From NCBI GenBank assembly GCA_965262605.1, contig CBDHFN010000002.1, positions 558,001 to 622,000 on the forward strand: a DNA stretch of 64,000 bases. The letters are read 5' to 3'. A program made the translations under genes and the position numbers. Of this stretch, positions 51,542-60,759 are shown piece by piece (within the stretch, counting starts at the first letter, position 1; each line of letters opens with the position of its first letter). The DNA is from CBDHFN01 sp965262605. Lineage in GTDB: Bacteria; Pseudomonadota; Alphaproteobacteria; JASGCL01. The notes below the pieces were generated by a model. It saw nothing but the letters and a program-made list of their open reading frames with translations. It was not told where the DNA came from and did no database searches.

Positions 51542-52813
51542 TTAAATCAAAGCTTTGTCCATTATTTCCGCAAAATGATAAATCGCAATTGTCGTGCCAG
51601 AAGCAATTTGCTGGATACAGCCAATATTACCCATGACGATTAAATCAGGCTTGGTGTTTTCTAAATTCGCGATTTTGCGCAATTTTAATTTTTGGGCAAT
51701 ATCACCTTGCAAAATATTATACGATCCCGCCGACCCGCAACAAAGATGCGATTCTTTGGGGCTGACAACTTTATATCCTAATTTTTCTAAAATTATTTTG
51801 GGATTATCGGTTATTTTTAAACCATGTTGCAAGGAACATGCGCTGTGGTAAGCGCAAATTTGCTGGCTGGCTTGCTTGGTAAATTCGGGGTTGATTTTTA
51901 TTTCGTCAATATTGATTAATTGGCTTAAATCGCGATATTTATCGGCAATTTCTTGATATTCTGGCGATAAATGCGCGTAATCTTGAATGAAACTGCCGCA
52001 TCCAGACGCGCTTGACACAATATAATCATAATGGAAATTGCTTAATTGCAAGGCTAAGGCTTGGGCTTGGGCTTTGCCGACTTCTTCATAACCCAAATGC
52101 GCCGATAACGCCCCGCAACATTGATTTTCATTGAGCACTACGACATTAAAACCCAATTTTTTTAACACGGATACGCTGGCAATATCAATTTGCGGGCGAA
52201 TTGGTGCCCCCGCGCAAGGGCGATGAAAAACCACTAATTTTTGCGATTTTTCTTGGTTTATGAAATTATCCATGGGTATGTTCATGGGTATGTTCATGGG
52301 CATGGCGGGGTAAATTTTTTTGGGAATTAAGGCAAGTATGTTGCGCAAATTTTGCGGTATGAATTTTTTGGGAATAAATTGGCTAAAAAAAGCAAATATC
52401 TGTCCAAAAAACAATAAAACACGCAAATATTGCGGATTAGGCAGGATATGAAGTAGCCCCCAGCGAATAATTCTTTGGTGCATTGGTCTTCGGTATTGCA
52501 ATGTAATTTCGTGCCGTGCCATGTCAATTAAGCGGCGATAATTCACACCTGACGGACAAGTTGTCATACAGCTTAGGCACGACAAGCATCTATCAATATG
52601 TTTCACAAAATTATGGGTGATGGGGTTGGCTTTTTCTAACCAAGATTTTATTTGATAAATCCGCCCGCGCGGTGAATCACAATCATCACCCAATTCAACA
52701 TAAGTTGGGCATGTCGCGGTGCAAAGCCCGCAATGCACGCATTTACGCAATTCTTCGTTGGCAATGGCAATATTCGGTTGCAATAATTGTTGGGGCGAAA
52801 AATGAGTCTGCAT
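51542..52813 (-). CDS. glcF: Glycolate oxidase iron-sulfur subunit
   Basis: GlcF carries electrons from glycolate oxidation toward quinone. The 423-residue protein has two [4Fe-4S] motifs: C25, C28, C31, C35 and C76, C79, C82, C86. The CCG-type domain follows with NQCCGALSAHLG, SACSLQHG and LCCGSAGSYNI. A Met/Pro/Asn-rich linker (MPMNIPMNIPMDN near 172-184) is encoded by short direct repeats. It starts one base after the glcE stop, so the two are co-transcribed. The catalytic subunit glcD is not adjacent. Confidence 0.93.
   Translation of the reverse strand: MQTHFSPQQLLQPNIAIANEELRKCVHCGLCTATCPTYVELGDDCDSPRGRIYQIKSWLEKANPITHNFVKHIDRCLSCLSCMTTCPSGVNYRRLIDMARHEITLQYRRPMHQRIIRWGLLHILPNPQYLRVLLFFGQIFAFFSQFIPKKFIPQNLRNILALIPKKIYPAMPMNIPMNIPMDNFINQEKSQKLVVFHRPCAGAPIRPQIDIASVSVLKKLGFNVVVLNENQCCGALSAHLGYEEVGKAQAQALALQLSNFHYDYIVSSASGCGSFIQDYAHLSPEYQEIADKYRDLSQLINIDEIKINPEFTKQASQQICAYHSACSLQHGLKITDNPKIILEKLGYKVVSPKESHLCCGSAGSYNILQGDIAQKLKLRKIANLENTKPDLIVMGNIGCIQQIASGTTIAIYHFAEIMDKALI
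52270..52305. repeat. Short direct repeats inside glcF
   Basis: A 12-base unit (ATGGGTATGTTC type) is repeated about three times, expanding a Met-Pro-Asn-Ile linker of glcF. This looks like local slippage. Confidence 0.65.
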
Positions 52814-52814
52814 C

Positions 52815-53957
52815 TTAGGTCATTCGGTTGGGGTTAAGAATATTTTCGGGGTCAAAGGCAAGGCGAATCCTTGATTCTAATTGGGTTATTGCCGATGATT
52901 GCGGCTGAAACACGGCAATTTTACAATTTTTTGGCGATTTTATTAAGACGGCATGCCCGCATATTTGTTGGTTTTTATCGTTCGGTATTGCAAGGCGCAA
53001 TTGCTTTGCTAAATTTTCATCATTCGTGCCAATATTTGCTAAACCACCGCCCCAATCAATAATATAATCAAATTTATCGCTTAATTTTTGCAAATTAGCG
53101 ATAAATTCGGCGCAATAGCTTGGCGTAATCGCGCACCGAAACACAAAATCATGCTTGAATAAATGGGTTAAATTCGTGGTATCTTGCCAAAATTCTTGCG
53201 ATTTTTCTTGATTTAACCAATAAAATTGCGCGGGTTTAAGCATTTCTTGCAATTGCGTAATTCGGTATTGCACTGAATTTTCCGTGCCTTCTAGCAAGAA
53301 TGTTAATAATTTTCCATCATAACTTGCGCCCATGACTTCCCAAGGTGTCGCCAAAACTGCATGGCATATTTTCATCGCTTGATTTAAATCCGCCATGGTT
53401 AATTGTAAGCTTTGTTGCGCTTGGGGTTTGGGCCAAGTTTTAATGATTAATTCATGCACCACCGATAAAGTGCCGAATGAACCACAAATTAATTTCATCA
53501 TATCATAACCAGTAACATTCTTAACCACCCTTGCGCCGCAATGGTAATCCTCGGCTCTGCCATTAATTGCCGAAAATCCTAATAAATAATCGCGCGCACC
53601 ACCCATGCGCAAGCGTCTTGAACCTGAAAAACCACTAAGCATTACCCCGCCGATGGATGGTGATATTGCGTCTTGATTATAAACTGGCGGGTCAAATGGT
53701 AAATATTGCCCATTTTTTGCCAATAAATCTTGAATTTCCCGCAAGGGGGTTGCGGGTTTTACCACTAAAATTAATTCGCCCGAATCATAATCAACCACGC
53801 CCGATAATTCGCTTGTATTTAATATGGGATAAGGATTTTGGTTGTTATTTAAGGCGCGTTTTGTGCCATGACAAATTATTTCGCACCCTGATTTTTGCCC
53901 ATAAAATTCAGCGATTATGCTTTGTAATTCTTGGGGATTTTTGGGGCGGTATATCAT
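52815..53957 (-). CDS. glcE: Glycolate oxidase FAD-binding subunit
   Basis: GlcE is the second FAD-binding subunit of glycolate oxidase, which turns glycolate into glyoxylate. The 380-residue protein has the FAD-binding (PCMH) region with VKPATPLREIQDLLAKNGQ, SPSIGGVMLSGFSGSRRLRM, GARDYLLGF and ARVVKNVTGYDMMKLICGS. It ends RIRLAFDPENILNPNRM, typical of the family. Its ATG overlaps the mreC stop by four bases (ATGA), which couples a cell-shape gene to glycolate metabolism; no glcD is upstream. Confidence 0.93.
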   Translation of the reverse strand: MIYRPKNPQELQSIIAEFYGQKSGCEIICHGTKRALNNNQNPYPILNTSELSGVVDYDSGELILVVKPATPLREIQDLLAKNGQYLPFDPPVYNQDAISPSIGGVMLSGFSGSRRLRMGGARDYLLGFSAINGRAEDYHCGARVVKNVTGYDMMKLICGSFGTLSVVHELIIKTWPKPQAQQSLQLTMADLNQAMKICHAVLATPWEVMGASYDGKLLTFLLEGTENSVQYRITQLQEMLKPAQFYWLNQEKSQEFWQDTTNLTHLFKHDFVFRCAITPSYCAEFIANLQKLSDKFDYIIDWGGGLANIGTNDENLAKQLRLAIPNDKNQQICGHAVLIKSPKNCKIAVFQPQSSAITQLESRIRLAFDPENILNPNRMT

Positions 53958-54784
53958 TTATTATTGGCGTAATTAATGATTTTTACGATTAACGGCGGAT
54001 TTTGTTCGGCGGTAATGGCGACTTGAATTTTTTGATTATCAATGGCTTTAACAATGCCAATCGGCATATGGGGCGGATAAATGCCCCCTTGCCCGCTGGT
54101 TAAAATTTCATCGCCAATTTGCGGCAAATCTGCGCCATCAATATATAATATCTCCGCCAAAGGTGTGCCCGTGCCATGCAGAATTGCCCTGATATTTTTA
54201 TCGTGAATCGTAATGGGAATATAAGAATTTCGGTCGTTAATTCTTAAAATATGGGCGTAATCATCGGAAACTCGGTATATTACCCCGACTAAACCATTGG
54301 GGCTAAGTGCCACAGAATTTGGTTGAATTGCCTGATTTTTGCCGCCTTGAATTAACCAGCTGGAACGGCTTATCAAGCCAGAATCGCCAATAATTCGGGC
54401 GGATATAAAATTTTTATCCTTGCTTGGTATGAAATTCGCGATTTCCGCCAATGGTTTTTGCAACGCCATTAAATCCAAATATTTTTGGCGATACTCGCTT
54501 AACGCCAAATTTTCTTGTTTTAATTTAGCATTTTCATCATAAACCTGCCAATAATCGCTTAATTTATGTTGCGTGCTGGCAATGACCATCACGGGCGATT
54601 GCACCAAGCTGATAATTGGTGTTAACACCGCCATCATGCCGCCGCGGATTTTTAAAATATATTGCGAATGAGAAATATTAATTAAAAAAATTGCCAAAAA
54701 TATCAAAATAGCCAGCGAAAACACCCGCTTATTTTGTCTTGCAAATACAAGAGTTGAAGTATATTTTGAATATTTTTTTGCCAT
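53954..54784 (-). CDS. mreC: Rod-shape-determining protein MreC
   Basis: MreC is a bitopic membrane protein of the elongasome that guides lateral wall growth. The 276-residue product has a membrane segment at about residues 22-40 (FSLAILIFLAIFLINIS), a periplasmic coiled coil at about 70-105 and the beta-barrel-like domain with GLVGVIYRVSDDYAHILRI and LTSGQGGIYPPHMPIGIV. Normal neighbours mreB, mreD, mrdA and rodA are absent; glcE follows with a four-base overlap. No ribosome binding site is visible before the ATG. Confidence 0.92.
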   Translation of the reverse strand: MAKKYSKYTSTLVFARQNKRVFSLAILIFLAIFLINISHSQYILKIRGGMMAVLTPIISLVQSPVMVIASTQHKLSDYWQVYDENAKLKQENLALSEYRQKYLDLMALQKPLAEIANFIPSKDKNFISARIIGDSGLISRSSWLIQGGKNQAIQPNSVALSPNGLVGVIYRVSDDYAHILRINDRNSYIPITIHDKNIRAILHGTGTPLAEILYIDGADLPQIGDEILTSGQGGIYPPHMPIGIVKAIDNQKIQVAITAEQNPPLIVKIINYANNK

Positions 54785-55117
54785 TTTTTTATATTAGCTA
54801 AAATTTTATAAGCTTGCAAGTTAATTTTTATGGCATATCTATTAAAGTTTGTTGCATTAAGCTTTTTTTCAGCACCGTGTTTCTCTTCGTTCAGGCTTAA
54901 ACCTTCACTTCGGGTCTGTAAACTAATCGGTTAATAATCAACAATTAAAGTATTCCAAGTGATTTGTGCCCCTAAAATCCCCAAAAAATTAACCAAAAAT
55001 TGCGAAAAAATTAAATAAACACAAAAAGAATCTTTACAACAAAATAACTTTATGGTAAATTCGCTTATTGCAACAAACTAAATTTATTAAAAATTTGTAA
55101 AATTAAGGGAAATTACA
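54785..55117. other. Intergenic region between mreC and the SF1 helicase
   Basis: This 333-base divergent region has the 34-bp repeat at 54844-54877. On the minus strand a start-less frame stays open from 54930 into mreC (about 74 codons), and in it the repeat reads GAEKKLNATNF. Nearer the helicase the DNA is extremely AT-rich; AAGG at 55106-55109 is a weak ribosome binding site for the helicase. No RNA gene seen. Confidence 0.55.
54844..54877 (-). repeat. 34-bp repeat shared with 15606-15639
   Basis: Reverse-orientation copy of the repeat after the dihydroorotase-like gene, 32 of 34 bases identical. Both changes are synonymous in the GAEKKLNATNF frame. Confidence 0.7.
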
Positions 55118-57568
55118 ATGAATAATATTGATGAAGCACGAATTAATAAAATCAAAAAAGATGCTCATTTTATTTCAGATGAAGCCAATAAAGTATTAAA
55201 TTCAAATAATCTTGCAACTGGTAATGATATTTATGATTCAAAAGCAATATTTAAAGGGGAAAGGGACAAAAGCAAAGATGTGCAAGATACCAGTATAAAT
55301 AACAAATATGATTATGAAAATTTAAAAAAACACCCAATACAAGTAGAATACATATATATTGATGAAGATTCAAAAAAAATTGAATCTATTTATGTTGCCA
55401 ATACAACATTATCTCAAAGTGATATAAAATTAACTACACGCAAATCCCCATTTTACAATTTTATAAATGCTTGCAAAGTAGGGGGAAGTATTTACAATAA
55501 TGTTCGCAAATTAAAATTAATTTCAAAAACAATATTTGAAGGCAAATGGGAGCAATTAAATTCAATTGTAAATATAAATAATAAAAATGTAATTTTTAAT
55601 GATTATAAAGAAGGTGAAAAATCTGGGGAATTAAATGATTTTATAAAAAATAAGGAGACGAAAGGATTAAAAAGAGATAAATTTGATGAGTTTGGTTTTA
55701 AAAGTAAATTTTCACTGGATCATAATCAGCAAAAAATTATTAATAATACTATGAAACCCCAAGTTGTTTTGGGTGATCCCGGCACGGGAAAATCAACAAT
55801 TATGATTCAATGGTTAATGAAATTATTAGATGAGATAAATAATGACAAACATCCTCAAAAATTGTTAGTATCAGATGATAATTTTAATGGCGATGATTCT
55901 AATATCTATAATTGGGCGGTATTTGTGCCCAATAAAACATTAAAGTTTTATTTAAAGGAAGGCTTTGATTATGAAAAAATTAAATCAACAAAGGACGAAA
56001 ATTTTTTTGAAATTAATGATTTTATTATAAATATTTTTAACGATATTTTTAGAGAAATAAAACCGCCATTCAGCAAACGCATGGCAACAACATCAAAGAA
56101 TGATTTTAATCAATTCTATAAAAAAATAGAAAATAATGCGTTAAAAGGATTTAAAATTAATTTAAAAAAAATAATTAGACAAATTGAAGCATCGGACAAT
56201 TTAGATAAACTTACAATAATGCAATTAATTAAGAAAGGATATAATATTGCAATAAAAACAAGTGAATATGAAATTGAGCCAAAAACTTGTTATCCTTCCG
56301 AACGCAATAAAAACGAAGCCATAACTAATATTAAAATAAGTAAAAAGGATAATGATTTAGATGAAAGCAATTCCGAAGAAAATGAAGAGGATATTGAGAA
56401 TCAACAAATTATTGATATAGATGAGGATAAAAAAATATTGAATAATTTTATTAAAACAATGGCTAAAAAATTATTTAATAATGAAAAAATTGATAATGAA
56501 AATGCACGAATAATTGATAAATATTTTGACAAAGAAAAATTAAATTCTTTGGGAATGAAATTAAATTATAATATGAACATTAGAAAATTATATAAACCAA
56601 TCAATATTTTAATAAAAATTTTAAAAACAGAAGCAATTAAAATTAAATCAGAAAATAAAGAATGGGACAAAAAATCAGGTTCTACACAAGAATTTGAAGC
56701 GATTGTTGAAGTTTTTACGCGTATTGCAACTGATTATATTAACTATTTATGTGATGAAGCAAAAAAAGATAAGAAAATTGACCCAAAATTCATAAATAAG
56801 TTAATTATAAAATTATTACCATTGTATAAAACTGCCATTATAGTTGATGAAGTAACTGATTTTTCGGAAACTCAGTTAAAAATTCTTAATAATTTTAGAA
56901 TAATGAATAGCAAGCATTTGCTTTTTTTGGGTGATTTTCAGCAACAATTAAATCCCAATGGGATTAACGAAAAATTTAATTTTAATATAATTTCAAACGA
57001 ATTGGAATTTGAAACAACCATACTTGAAAAATCTTATAGACAAACAAAAAATATGGTTAATTTTGCAAATAATATAAAGCATGAATTAAAAAATGACGCA
57101 AAGGATTTTGAAACACATTATGTTTCATCAAATGAAGATAAAGATGTGCAAGTTGAATTTAATTCTGACTATGATAAAGCCGTTGATATAGCAGCCAAAT
57201 ACATAAATGAGATTTTAAGTTCAAATAGCCATCTAACAATCTGTATTCTTGTTAAAGAAGAATTTGATGGCAATAATCTTAAAGATGATTTAAACGAAAA
57301 AATAGATGCATCGGAACTGATAAAAAATCATCAAGAAAATCTTAACCGTCATGATAAAGAGAAAATTCCAATTTATAATTACAAAGACATTAAGGGTTTA
57401 GAATTTGAAGTCATCATAGTATTTGATTGTTTAGACGAAACATTTACCAATAATCACTTATATGTTTCAGCCACAAGGGCAGGCTCACAATTAGTTTTTA
57501 TAAACACAAAACAAATTCCCAAAAAATTGAAAAATTTATTTAATAAATCTTCAATTAATATAAAATAA
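55118..57568 (+). CDS. Stand-alone SF1 (UvrD/HelD-like) helicase or ATPase
   Basis: The 816-residue protein is a superfamily 1 ATPase. Motifs in order: Q-motif HNQQ (202-205), Walker A GDPGTGKST (219-227), Walker B IIVDEVTDF (574-582), motif III LFLGDFQQQLNP (603-612), SYRQT (639-643), KGLEFEVIIVF (759-769) and LYVSATRAGSQLVF (781-794). The 350 residues between Walker A and B hold a charged insertion, recalling HelD. The first 190 residues match no family I recognise. The gene is strikingly richer in A (Lys, Asn, Ile) than its neighbours and stands alone between repeat-containing DNA and tRNA-Ser, so it was probably acquired. Defence, RNA polymerase recycling or phage origin are possible. Confidence 0.8.
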   Translation: MNNIDEARINKIKKDAHFISDEANKVLNSNNLATGNDIYDSKAIFKGERDKSKDVQDTSINNKYDYENLKKHPIQVEYIYIDEDSKKIESIYVANTTLSQSDIKLTTRKSPFYNFINACKVGGSIYNNVRKLKLISKTIFEGKWEQLNSIVNINNKNVIFNDYKEGEKSGELNDFIKNKETKGLKRDKFDEFGFKSKFSLDHNQQKIINNTMKPQVVLGDPGTGKSTIMIQWLMKLLDEINNDKHPQKLLVSDDNFNGDDSNIYNWAVFVPNKTLKFYLKEGFDYEKIKSTKDENFFEINDFIINIFNDIFREIKPPFSKRMATTSKNDFNQFYKKIENNALKGFKINLKKIIRQIEASDNLDKLTIMQLIKKGYNIAIKTSEYEIEPKTCYPSERNKNEAITNIKISKKDNDLDESNSEENEEDIENQQIIDIDEDKKILNNFIKTMAKKLFNNEKIDNENARIIDKYFDKEKLNSLGMKLNYNMNIRKLYKPINILIKILKTEAIKIKSENKEWDKKSGSTQEFEAIVEVFTRIATDYINYLCDEAKKDKKIDPKFINKLIIKLLPLYKTAIIVDEVTDFSETQLKILNNFRIMNSKHLLFLGDFQQQLNPNGINEKFNFNIISNELEFETTILEKSYRQTKNMVNFANNIKHELKNDAKDFETHYVSSNEDKDVQVEFNSDYDKAVDIAAKYINEILSSNSHLTICILVKEEFDGNNLKDDLNEKIDASELIKNHQENLNRHDKEKIPIYNYKDIKGLEFEVIIVFDCLDETFTNNHLYVSATRAGSQLVFINTKQIPKKLKNLFNKSSINIK

Positions 57569-57737
57569 ATTCCACCAAAATGATAATTTTAGGTGAAACA
57601 TCTAAAAATGCTTCGTGCGGGAAAATTTCACGATAACCCATAAAGTCAATATGGTATTCGTTAATCTCACACTCATTGACCGTGTGTATTTTAATGGCAT
57701 GATATTCACAAATTTCATATATACTAATTTGCGTAAA
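57555..57737 (-). pseudogene. Possible gene remnant opposite the helicase end
   Basis: On the minus strand a start-poor frame is open for about 60 codons and ends with TAA at 57555-57557. It includes protein-like text (HTVNECEINEYHIDFMGY, FPHEAFLDVSPK). There is no good start or ribosome binding site, so it may be the tail of a decayed gene. It could also be chance. Confidence 0.25.
57718..57734 (+). repeat. 17-base motif shared with 63006-63022
   Basis: TATATACTAATTTGCGT occurs here and at 63006-63022 identically, and its last 14 bases occur in reverse at 13427-13440. All three places are intergenic, beside tRNA-Ser, the hairpin array and repeat copy A. Confidence 0.6.
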
Positions 57738-57743
57738 TTATGC

Positions 57744-57771
57744 TTGACTTAAAAATTTATTATGGTAGTGA
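57744..57771 (+). promoter_or_regulatory. Candidate promoter of tRNA-Ser
   Basis: TTGACT (57744-57749) and TAGTGA (57766-57771) are 16 bases apart and about 10 bases upstream of the tRNA. The -35 is good, the -10 poor. Confidence 0.35.
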
Positions 57772-57781
57772 TGGTTGCATT

Positions 57782-57871
57782 GGATAGGTGGTCGAGTGGT
57801 CGAAGGCACCGGTCTTGAAAACCGGCGAGGGTGTGAGCTCTCCGTGGGTTCGAATCCCACCCTATCCGCCA
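57782..57871 (+). tRNA. trnS: tRNA-Ser (TGA anticodon)
   Basis: A 90-base class II tRNA with acceptor GGATAGG/CCTATCC, anticodon loop CTTGAAA (TGA), a long variable arm (CGAGGGTGTGAGCTCTCCG) and encoded CCA. tRNA-Ser genes are common integration sites; the acquired-looking helicase lies upstream rather than at the 3' end, and no integrase is seen. Confidence 0.97.
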
Positions 57872-57881
57872 ATAATGCGGA

Positions 57882-58781
57882 CTAATTAATATGAATATTT
57901 CTTTGGCGCATTTGTTCAAAAATTTCGTGTAATTCTTCGGTAATTGGATTTTGGGGTGTTGCTTCGGGCAATTCAATTTTAACATTTTTGATTTCTTTGG
58001 GAAAACAAATCATATTTATCGCTTTTAAATAAAAATATTCTTCATGGCGCAATAATTCTTCGTTGCGATACGGCTTATATTGGGTGATATAAAACGCCAA
58101 ATGCCACCAAATTTTATAATCCATTGCCCAAAATTTTTCTAAAACTGCCATATATTTGCTAACTCGGTCATTTTCGCAATAAAATATCGGGCGGTTCTGG
58201 GCAATGAATTTTGCGCCACCTTCCAGCACTGATAGTTCCATGCCTTCAACATCCATTTTAACAAAATGAATTTTATCGGTGAAGCGAATATCATCAAGTC
58301 GGTGAATCGGCACGGCGACTCCATTTTTTGCCCCCAAACTAATCCCGCCGAAATTAAGATTTTGCGCGGGGTCATATATTGGCGCGTTCATGCTGCCATA
58401 AACTTCACCCAAACCCATGGGCATTAAAATAGTATTTTTAAATGGGTTGCGCTTGATATTTTCGGTTAAAATTCGTTGCAAATAAGGTTGAGGTTCAAAC
58501 GCATAAACTTTGCCATTCGCGCCGACTAATTCGCTTAAATTACGGGTATGCAAACCAATATTCGCGCCAATATCCAAAACATGATTATTGGGGCGCACTA
58601 ATTGGTGAAAAACAAATCGTTCTTGTTCCATAAATTCGCCATATTTAATTAAGGATTCTTCAAGATATTTGCCATTCTTATTGACTATCATTTCACCATG
58701 TTTAGTATCCGTGAAGACAAGATTTTCGTCAAGGGGGGATTCGGTAAAGGGTTTTGAAAAATTAGTAATAATATCAGTCAT
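57882..58781 (-). CDS. FkbM family methyltransferase
   Basis: A 299-residue SAM-dependent methyltransferase of the FkbM type, which often methylates sugars or polyketides. Motif I is LDIGANIGLHTRNLSEL, followed by VYAFEPQP, and the family's FVKMDVEGMELSVLEGG. ATG 58781 is preferred because homologues start near MTDIITNF; it overlaps the upstream Maf-like gene by eight bases (ATGACTGA), indicating coupling. The pair suggests a glycan that is transferred and methylated. Confidence 0.87.
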   Translation of the reverse strand: MTDIITNFSKPFTESPLDENLVFTDTKHGEMIVNKNGKYLEESLIKYGEFMEQERFVFHQLVRPNNHVLDIGANIGLHTRNLSELVGANGKVYAFEPQPYLQRILTENIKRNPFKNTILMPMGLGEVYGSMNAPIYDPAQNLNFGGISLGAKNGVAVPIHRLDDIRFTDKIHFVKMDVEGMELSVLEGGAKFIAQNRPIFYCENDRVSKYMAVLEKFWAMDYKIWWHLAFYITQYKPYRNEELLRHEEYFYLKAINMICFPKEIKNVKIELPEATPQNPITEELHEIFEQMRQRNIHIN

Positions 58782-60696
58782 TAAATTGAATATCTTGTAT
58801 TTTTGCCATAATTGCAAGCAAATTATTTTTGGTGATGGTGCATAAATTTTCGTGATATTCGCGTTTGATGCGCCGATGGGTGGCGGCATAAATAAAACTG
58901 GTGAATAAAACCGAACCATTCACGCAATGGCTTAACGCTTTTTGGGCGGGGGTTGATTGAAATCGGCTTAATAATTGCTTAATTTGATGATAAAATTCAA
59001 TGGGTTGCGTATCCGCCGTTAAATTATTGATGATATTTTGCAATTGCGGAATAAATTTGCTGAATTCTTGCATTAAATTTTGGTATTCTTGGCGAAAATT
59101 GGGCACAATATCGCTTAACAAAGCTTGCGAATCAATAAGTTTTTGCTTGATGGCAAATTTATCGTGATGATGATTAAAATCTAAAATTTCTGGAATAGTG
59201 GCAATGGCGGGTTCAAATAAAACCCCGTCCGAACAATTATAAAATTTACATTGCGAAGCCGCATTTTGCATCGCCACCGAAATATAAAATTTAGCCTGCA
59301 TAAATAAGCCATGCACTTGGACTAAGCCCCCAAAATTTGCCATCATATCAGTGCTGTTGGCGAATCGGTTCAGATTCGTATAATTTTGCGCAACGGCGGT
59401 GTCAAAATCTTCGTATATGGACGATTTAGAATGTTCCGCCGAGTCATGGCGTTTGCCAAAATCCACGCCAAATAAATAAACTTCTTGCGCCCCCAAAGCC
59501 ACCGCCATGCGCGTTGCTAAATTCGCGCAATTGGGGCTGGTCATATCAATAATATTTTCGGGACTTAATAACACCGAAGGCGATAAAGAATCGCGAAAAT
59601 ATAAAATAGCGTTCATAAATTGCTTGGGCACTTCGGGAACCACGCTTAATGATGCCAATAAACAAATGGTATTTTTATGTTTTTGAATAATTTCGCGTGA
59701 ATGAATTACCTTAATTTCTTCGGTATTTTCCAATTCCGCGTGAAAATCGGGCATGATTCCTAATTTCAAGACTGATTCCAATGCCGTGCCGCAAGAAATT
59801 ATCAAGGCTTTATCTTGAAATTTCTTAATAAATTCCGCCGATTTATCCAACGACGGACCATTGGCAATAACAAAAATTGGAATTTCCAATAATTGCGCGG
59901 GATTTTGGCGTGCCATTTTATAATGCGGGATTTTTAAATTTTCGTAATAATGCTTGAGCATCGTTTTCTCATCATCAACAAAACCATTATTGGCAAAGGC
60001 ATTGGGTAATATTTCATTAAGTTTTTTATATATTTCATTAAAATATAAATTATCATAATGAAAAAATATACGCGATCCATCGGCATAACCATACGAATCA
60101 ACGGCTAAATCATTGTAAATTCGGTATGCGCATTGTTCGGTATCGCTATCCATCCAAATTTGTAATTTGCCGCCGCGCGCCATCATAGTTTCGCGCCATT
60201 TTGCCAAAGAAAATCGGTGCATCGTATGATAAAGGATTTCGGCGGATTCTTCAATAATCGTTAAATTAAAATGGCGATATTTTGCTAAAATCATGGCTAT
60301 ATGGTCGCCCAAACCCGCACCAAAGACAATTAACAAACCGCCATCGCTTTCGCTGTTAATTGATTCCAATAAATTAGGCTTAATAAATTGGTGATGAATA
60401 TGATGCACGATATTGGTTAAGCTGTTCGTATCGCCGGGGTCGGTTGCCATATATGTATGAATATCAAATAAAATGGGCTTATTGTGATTATTGTCAAAAA
60501 TTTTCGCTAAATTATCCGCCAAATTATTTTCGTAAATTAGCCGATTATTATATTGAATATTCGTGATATTATCTTGATTATCCGCGATAATCTCGCTGGA
60601 AATATGGGAAATTTCGCGCAATTTTTGATAAATATGCGGATAAAAAACCTTGGCGGTATTTAAATTTTCTTGAAATAATTGTTCGTCGTAATTCAT
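58774..60696 (-). CDS. Maf/DUF115-type putative glycosyltransferase
   Basis: The 640-residue protein belongs to the 6-hydroxymethylpterin pyrophosphokinase MptE-like (DUF115) family, which includes Maf proteins that attach nonulosonic acids to flagellin. The hallmark block is FVIANGPSLDKSAEFI followed by ISCGTALESVLKLGIMPDFH and VYLFGVDFG. N-terminal blocks IVFGAGLGDHIAMILAKY and LTIIEESAEIL look Rossmann-like. The start at 60696 (GGA upstream) is preferred over an upstream ATG. It is coupled to the FkbM gene. No flagellin or sugar-synthesis genes are in this window, so the acceptor is unknown. Confidence 0.83.
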   Translation of the reverse strand: MNYDEQLFQENLNTAKVFYPHIYQKLREISHISSEIIADNQDNITNIQYNNRLIYENNLADNLAKIFDNNHNKPILFDIHTYMATDPGDTNSLTNIVHHIHHQFIKPNLLESINSESDGGLLIVFGAGLGDHIAMILAKYRHFNLTIIEESAEILYHTMHRFSLAKWRETMMARGGKLQIWMDSDTEQCAYRIYNDLAVDSYGYADGSRIFFHYDNLYFNEIYKKLNEILPNAFANNGFVDDEKTMLKHYYENLKIPHYKMARQNPAQLLEIPIFVIANGPSLDKSAEFIKKFQDKALIISCGTALESVLKLGIMPDFHAELENTEEIKVIHSREIIQKHKNTICLLASLSVVPEVPKQFMNAILYFRDSLSPSVLLSPENIIDMTSPNCANLATRMAVALGAQEVYLFGVDFGKRHDSAEHSKSSIYEDFDTAVAQNYTNLNRFANSTDMMANFGGLVQVHGLFMQAKFYISVAMQNAASQCKFYNCSDGVLFEPAIATIPEILDFNHHHDKFAIKQKLIDSQALLSDIVPNFRQEYQNLMQEFSKFIPQLQNIINNLTADTQPIEFYHQIKQLLSRFQSTPAQKALSHCVNGSVLFTSFIYAATHRRIKREYHENLCTITKNNLLAIMAKIQDIQFND

Positions 60697-60759
60697 ATTT
60701 TTTTCCAATTTTAATATTTTATACTTGCAACCATGCAAAAAAAATTCCATAAAGGTAAT

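Noticed and set aside
54785..55117. Small RNA gene
   Set aside because: No conserved structure or promoter-terminator pair could be seen; only the 34-bp repeat stands out.
57782..57871. tRNA-Ser as attachment site of an integrated island
   Set aside because: No integrase and no repeated tRNA 3' end found nearby; the A-rich helicase is on the 5' side.
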